NCBI RefSeq assembly: GCF_027744825.2
Contig: NC_071345.1
Location: forward strand, 9,073,501-9,137,500
DNA: 64,000 nt
Direction: 5' to 3'
Source of the DNA: Synchiropus splendidus
Taxonomy: Eukaryota; Chordata; Actinopteri; Syngnathiformes; Callionymidae
Below are positions 59,026-64,000 of the stretch, piece after piece (position 1 is the stretch's first letter; every line of letters starts with the position of its first letter). The position numbers and the translations under genes were made by a program. Below the pieces are notes generated by a model. That model was not told where the DNA came from. It did not search any database and worked only from the letters and a program-made list of their open reading frames with translations.

Positions 59026-60844
59026 GTTCCACCCAGAGATTTTAGGCCATGTCATGACACACTCTAATTATCTTGAATTCATTGTGCCCATGCTGAGTAT
59101 CAAGCACTCTGGCTAGAAGCTTGTTGTTCGACCACCTTCAGTGATGATGCTTTTGCACCAAGTTGTAGTTGTTAGTTCCCTCTGTTGGAAATACCTGTAC
59201 TTCAGTGGGCATTTTAAAAGCAATTGAATGTGTACTCAATAGCGGTGTAACTGTGGTACATAGAGTGAATGTTAAAGACTTTGGTTGGCTTGATCAGTGA
59301 CCTTAGTAATAAGGTAAGATGAAAGTGAGCCAAACCTAGCTGATACAAATGGTGTCAGAAGTAGGGTAGCCCTGATGGAGCCAATGGGAAGTGTAAACAG
59401 TCTGTTTGATGCAGTGGCAGCCCTTATTTAACTCTGGATGTGATTATGAATGTCTGGAACTCAGCCGCATGGATGGTGTTGGTTGGATGACAACTGAGGT
59501 TAGCCTCCTAGATTGGTAGCATCATTCCAAGTATGAGGTTTCTTCTATCACAGACTAATCAGACACAGACTCTTCTGTGTAACTGTGCCCTCTGGTCACT
59601 TGCTTGCTTCCCTCTGGGGCCAACTTCAGACCAGCACATGCCTGATGTGGTGAGGTGTCAAGCTAATGACACCAATCATACGCCTTTATTGACTTTTTAC
59701 AGGTCAGGACTCGAGCTACAAACACTGTCAAGCTCATAATTCCCAGACTAATTATTTTGTCCGAGACGTTGTCTGGTAGTGCTTCCTCCCGGGGGAGGCC
59801 TTGGGGGGGCGTAGTCGCTGAAGTACGCACCTGTCCGTGGGGCCCTCTGAATTAAAGTACTTTTACTTTTTCAAGAAAATCAAACTGCTTTGTGTTGAGA
59901 GATACATAAAACCAGCAGTCAAGCTCCAGCAGACACACACACACACATTGCCAGGGGAATTGGGCTGGAATGTAGATCAGATGTCTCTGTCATCCTGTAG
60001 AAAAGGGACAGTATTGAGTTCCCTTTGAGTGCATGTGTGTGTGTGAGTGCGTCGGATGTCCAGATGTACTCATGTTTAGGGGAATGTTAATGACTGTTGG
60101 TTGGATCAATGACAAGTTCAACAGTAGCTAGCGTGGTGGCCTCTGCTCTTCCGCTCCTCTGCCCATTTGTTATGTCGTGCTTTTGTGTTCTTAATGTGCA
60201 CACGGAAGTGTCCTCCGACGTTTGCACCTGTAAATAAGTAGCCGGACAAGCCCGGGTGTGAAACAAGATTGATGTCATGTTATTTATCTGGTGCCTCAGA
60301 CTTCTCGCAGCACGTGCTCTGATAGCAAGGGGTGGGCAGGTTTAAGCCCTGGTGCTGTATATAGTTGAGGAAATACCAAAACAGGAGATTACATTTTAAC
60401 TGCAGAACATTTTTAGTTTGAGTCTATTGATGGTGTCATCCTGAGGGACAGAAGGGAACAGTTGTTGTGAACCAGACCGCGCTCTTTTTAAAGGGTTCTT
60501 TAGGGTTTTAGTCACAAGACAGGGCCACGTATAAACCCTTTCAAGCAGTGTCTTCTCCGACAGTTTTCAAATCAAAGTTGTGCAGCAGCCACTAGATGAG
60601 GTGCAGCACAGGGAGGGAGTATTGTGTCTGCCCATGCCTTCCACTGTGGAAGATGCTTAAAGGTGAAGGACAGTGTATTGATTCTGTGGTAGCCTACCTC
60701 AGTGTTGGAGATTGGACTGGAGTGTAACGCATACAGTCACTGTAGCTGCAGCTCCTCAACATGAGGTCTGGCTAAGTTATGGCACTGTAATACATTCTAT
60801 CTGTCATGTACAATTCTAGAATTCTGCTGGGGTCATGATAATAT

Positions 60845-61058
60845 GGGTCAATTATTACCTCTGCTGTGGAGGTTATGTTTTCGATGGTGTTGTTTTGTTT
60901 GTGTATCTGTGGTCAAAATAACTTAAAATTCATGCATGGATTCCGACAAAATTTTTAGGAAACGTGAATTGAGTCTGGGATAAGCAGAAAAACTCATGAG
61001 TCAGTTTTGGGATTGATCCAGTTCACTTTCTGGTTTCAGGAGTTTTTTAGAGGATACT
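60845..61058. repeat. Decayed interspersed repeat of a common fish type
   Basis: CCTCTGCTGTGGAGGTTATG, a TTTGTGTATCTGTGGTCAAA block, TTCATGCATGGATTCCGACA, GGAAACGTGAATTGAGTCTG and GGATTGATCCAGTTCACTTT occur in the order seen in an abundant non-autonomous repeat of fish (cgccggaggtcatgttttc-type start, gatccggatcac-type end). The superfamily is not assigned. Confidence 0.5.
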
Positions 61059-64000
61059 TTGACATTGGGAAATTGTGTTGGGGAGGACTCAAGCTGTATG
61101 GTGGAAGTTTGCTCTCTCAGAGCGCTTCACAATGTTATTCAATGCTGAGCTGATTTTTACACACTGGATTTGGCCCCTGCTCCTTGACTTTGACATGGTT
61201 TGTGGAGAATGAGCACAGTAGGACATTCGACCAAATGTAAGTTCTTGGTTCTTGGAAGCCAATTAGTTACAGTTACTGTTACAGTTCAATCTGCTACATG
61301 AAAAATATCTGGTGCTTTTTCATTGTTGTGATTTCTCCTGTGTAGGCGGTGTTTCATGCACATTTATTGCATGTTAAAAACAAAGACATTATTTCTACCC
61401 ATATGACACCTGCTACGGCAAATCTGCTTCCTTTTGGTAAATGAATTTGGTTGCAGTATTTTTTTCATGTTTCACTTGTTTTAACCAATAGCTATTTTTG
61501 TTTTATTACCAGTGTTGTTAATGATGATATAGAGTATGTTCAATTTCTTGTTTGAAATGAAGTTGTTGTTCTTTGTCCACTGAGAAAACCACTCACACCT
61601 ACTTTCATTTTTTAGTTTCCTATGTCCTAATTCGTTTTTCACAATTTCATCTGGAATGCAGTGATTTATTTCTGTGGGAATCTGTATAAGTTTAAACCAG
61701 TCATCTCTAAAGTTACTTTTGTCATTTTTATTCAGGACTCTAGTGAGTTTTATGAGCATTCTGCTGTGCTACAGTCCACACGCCGGCGGGAGCAGCAGGC
61801 TGGTCTCATATCCAGTTTCGCACTGGGCTTAAATACAGTAGCCGTGTTCTCTCACTGTCGCAGGCTCTACTGTTACAGTTGTACAAAGACCAGATTAGCA
61901 GGGAAGACAAGTGGTGTTACCTGTCAAGTCATATCTCCACCTGTGTGTTTTTACATGTCACATCGACTGTCAGGCTCATCTGACTTCACCAGACCGGGGA
62001 GTGGGACTCCCCCCTGGTCCATCTTTGATGTGGCTCCTGTGTCACCGGGAGCAGGAAGTGTGGTGGTCTTGAGTGACAGCGCAGACCCACGATGTTAATT
62101 ATCTGTTAATGTGTTTCCCTCCTCTTTACACCCTCCAGTCAGAGGTGGCACGGCGTCTCTCACTTTTATGCTCCCTTTGAAATTTACTGGCTTTGAGAGA
62201 TTTTTTAAAACTTTCTCTGCAGCGCTCAGGTACGACTCATTACTGCACTCGTACCACTTGTGTAAACAAGTGGCACGTCTGGTGAGGAAATTGCTTTTAA
62301 GTGATTCAAACTTGCTGGAGGGTCCCGAACTAAAGTCGGACAAGTAGGTCTGAATTTGAATTTGTTGTTCTTTGACCAACCATATTGGACGGTATACATA
62401 GTGAATCAGAGCATTCTGGTTGGTTCAAAGCTGCCACACCACGCTGTAGCCAGCAATGTTGCCTTTTAAAAGTCCCATTGTAGCTGTAACCATGGTCAGT
62501 GTCTGTCGGAACATTGGTTCGAGAACGCAAATATGTTTTGATACATGTGTGGTAGAGCAAAAAATGGTTTTAAAGATGCTCAATAAAACGTTTTACCAAT
62601 GTCTCCTTCACTTGGTAAACAAGGTTCTTCTTATACCAGGGTTTCCACCACTCATAAACTAGCCAAGGGCTGCCACGCCACTAGAAAAATGGTCTCTTTT
62701 TAAAGATATCTCACGTGAAATCTCACCTTACCAACCTTATTAAAATGAAGTGGGAACAACACAACAAACGGATAACACGTAATGCATCATGGCGATGGAC
62801 AAGACGATGGCGATTTTTGCTGTGTCAAATCCTCCACCTTTTCCTAAATGGATTATCCTCTCTAGATTCTCATCATATCCTCCATCCATCCGTGAACCTC
62901 ACGGGTTGTTTTCCCCTTTACCTGGTATCTCCATCTCCAACATGCCTCCTCCAACACTGCCCCTCATGTGTGGTAGTGATTTCTCTGAGTGGATCTCTTG
63001 GAATTCAGATACAGATGCATTCCCATGGTGAGCATGTGAAAGGTTCCATGACCAACATTGTTGACTCTGAAAGCAGGGGAATCGTGAATGGGCAGCACAA
63101 GCACGTGCTCCAGAATGTAAAGCCTCTTTGATCTGACGCCTGGTTTTAGCGGCCCTGCTGAAATTCCACAAGTCTGCAGGATTCTCACAGCGAGGGGTTG
63201 TGTCCGAGTCGTCGTCGTCCGTCGACCGCCGACCGCCCCATTACCGTCACACTCACCAATTGACATCTAAATTGCGCCTCCCTACTTGCTTGGCGCGCCA
63301 GGTCTCACGCTAGCAGCCTTTGGAGGCCACAGCGCTTTCACATTCATGACAAGACATGAGAAAACCAGCTCTGGCTTCAAACGAGAGCGTGATGGACTTT
63401 GAAATGAAGCGTGTGACATTTAAAGCGCACAGCTGCAGTTCAGATTTAACCCTGGATTGTTCCAGCTGGTAGCGTGAAGCCTTGGACTCTGTAACACAAC
63501 TCTTTCAGTCTTATGACGTTATATTTGTCTTGCTGTAGAAGAAATGAATGCAATTGCTAGATTTGAATTTAGGAATCAGTGTGAAGTTGAAGACTCACAT
63601 GAGTAACACACTTGAATTAACTTTTTTTAAAAGGAGAATCAAATAATCTGTTATTTTTCTACCAAAAGAGCTGGGGAGGGAGCAGTTTCCTTCTCTCTGT
63701 TGTAACGTCTGACTGTGTTTATGTAGTGTTAGCAACGACATGTTGAGAGGAAGGAAGGCTCCTTATCAAATGATACGTGTCGTGGATGAGTCAGAGGAGA
63801 TGACAGGTTCAAAATGAATGGAAGGTGTGTGTGTGTGTGTGGGTGGGTGGACTGTTATGGAACACTGCTGCGGGAAAGTGTTACCATCATTCGCATGCCA
63901 AGAGTGAGAGTGAGCTGCATCCTGCTGATCATGCTGTTGAGGTTGTCGCTGGGTGCGGGGCACCAACATGGAGGTGTCTGAGGTGAAAGGTCAGGGGTAC

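Larger units (their letters stand above)
58639..64000 (+). other. eva1c: eva1c intron 4, 5' part (at least 5.4 kb, open at window end)
   Basis: Begins GTGAGC. I looked for the next exon (second half of lectin domain 2, expected to open with Cys-Leu and close with a Tyr-Ala-Cys-like end) and did not find it. It holds the TTN microsatellite, a LINE-like tail, a degraded interspersed repeat at 60845-61058 and otherwise unremarkable sequence. The exons for the transmembrane and cytoplasmic parts should lie downstream. Confidence 0.7.

Noticed and set aside
58639..64000. Remaining eva1c exons (second half of lectin domain 2, transmembrane and EVA1 domains)
   Set aside because: Searched for the conserved Cys-Leu-Ser-Tyr and closing Tyr-x-Cys patterns and found none; they probably lie beyond the window.

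Overview
The window is vertebrate nuclear DNA, most probably from a ray-finned (teleost) fish. The genes are split into exons with GT-AG introns. The proteins are vertebrate orthologues: mitochondrial ribosomal protein L19 and the SUEL-lectin receptor EVA1C. The background holds microsatellites, small DNA transposons and decayed LINE tails of types common in fish. Most of the 64 kb is non-coding, and nearly all short ORFs in it are chance or repeat-derived. Bacterial features such as operons, ribosome binding sites and CRISPR arrays do not apply.

Layout. From 1 to about 34.0 kb I recognise no gene. This stretch holds two GATA/GACA microsatellites (2.4-2.9 kb and 13.4-13.5 kb), a 613-bp element with long inverted ends (6.9-7.5 kb), and three copies of a ~430-bp Harbinger-like MITE (9.9, 18.0 and 21.8 kb). 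It also holds fragments of a tRNA-headed repeat family and of a LINE 3' end. From 34.3 to 35.7 kb on the minus strand lies a complete, very compact six-exon mrpl19 gene (291 codons, introns of 64-141 bp). A 1.07-kb divergent interval separates its start codon from that of eva1c on the plus strand.

The first four coding exons of eva1c (201 codons) lie at 36771-36870, 55082-55308, 57144-57267 and 58486-58638. They encode a signal peptide, the whole first SUEL lectin domain and the first half of the second. The rest of the second lectin domain, the transmembrane segment and the cytoplasmic EVA1 domain are not seen, so the gene should continue past 64000. Intron 1 (18.2 kb) carries a 236-bp hAT-like MITE with its target duplication, two LINE fragments, a perfect 40-bp palindrome and a cluster of homeodomain-type sites.

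The two genes do unrelated jobs: mitochondrial translation, and axon-guidance (Slit) reception at the cell surface. Their link is positional: they are head to head and may share a promoter region. In human, MRPL19 sits beside EVA1A on chromosome 2p12 while EVA1C is on 21q22, so this fish pairing looks like ancestral linkage between paralogous regions. I found no convincing new molecular system. The best leads are this divergent locus, the transposon families with clear target-site duplications, and two candidate enhancers.
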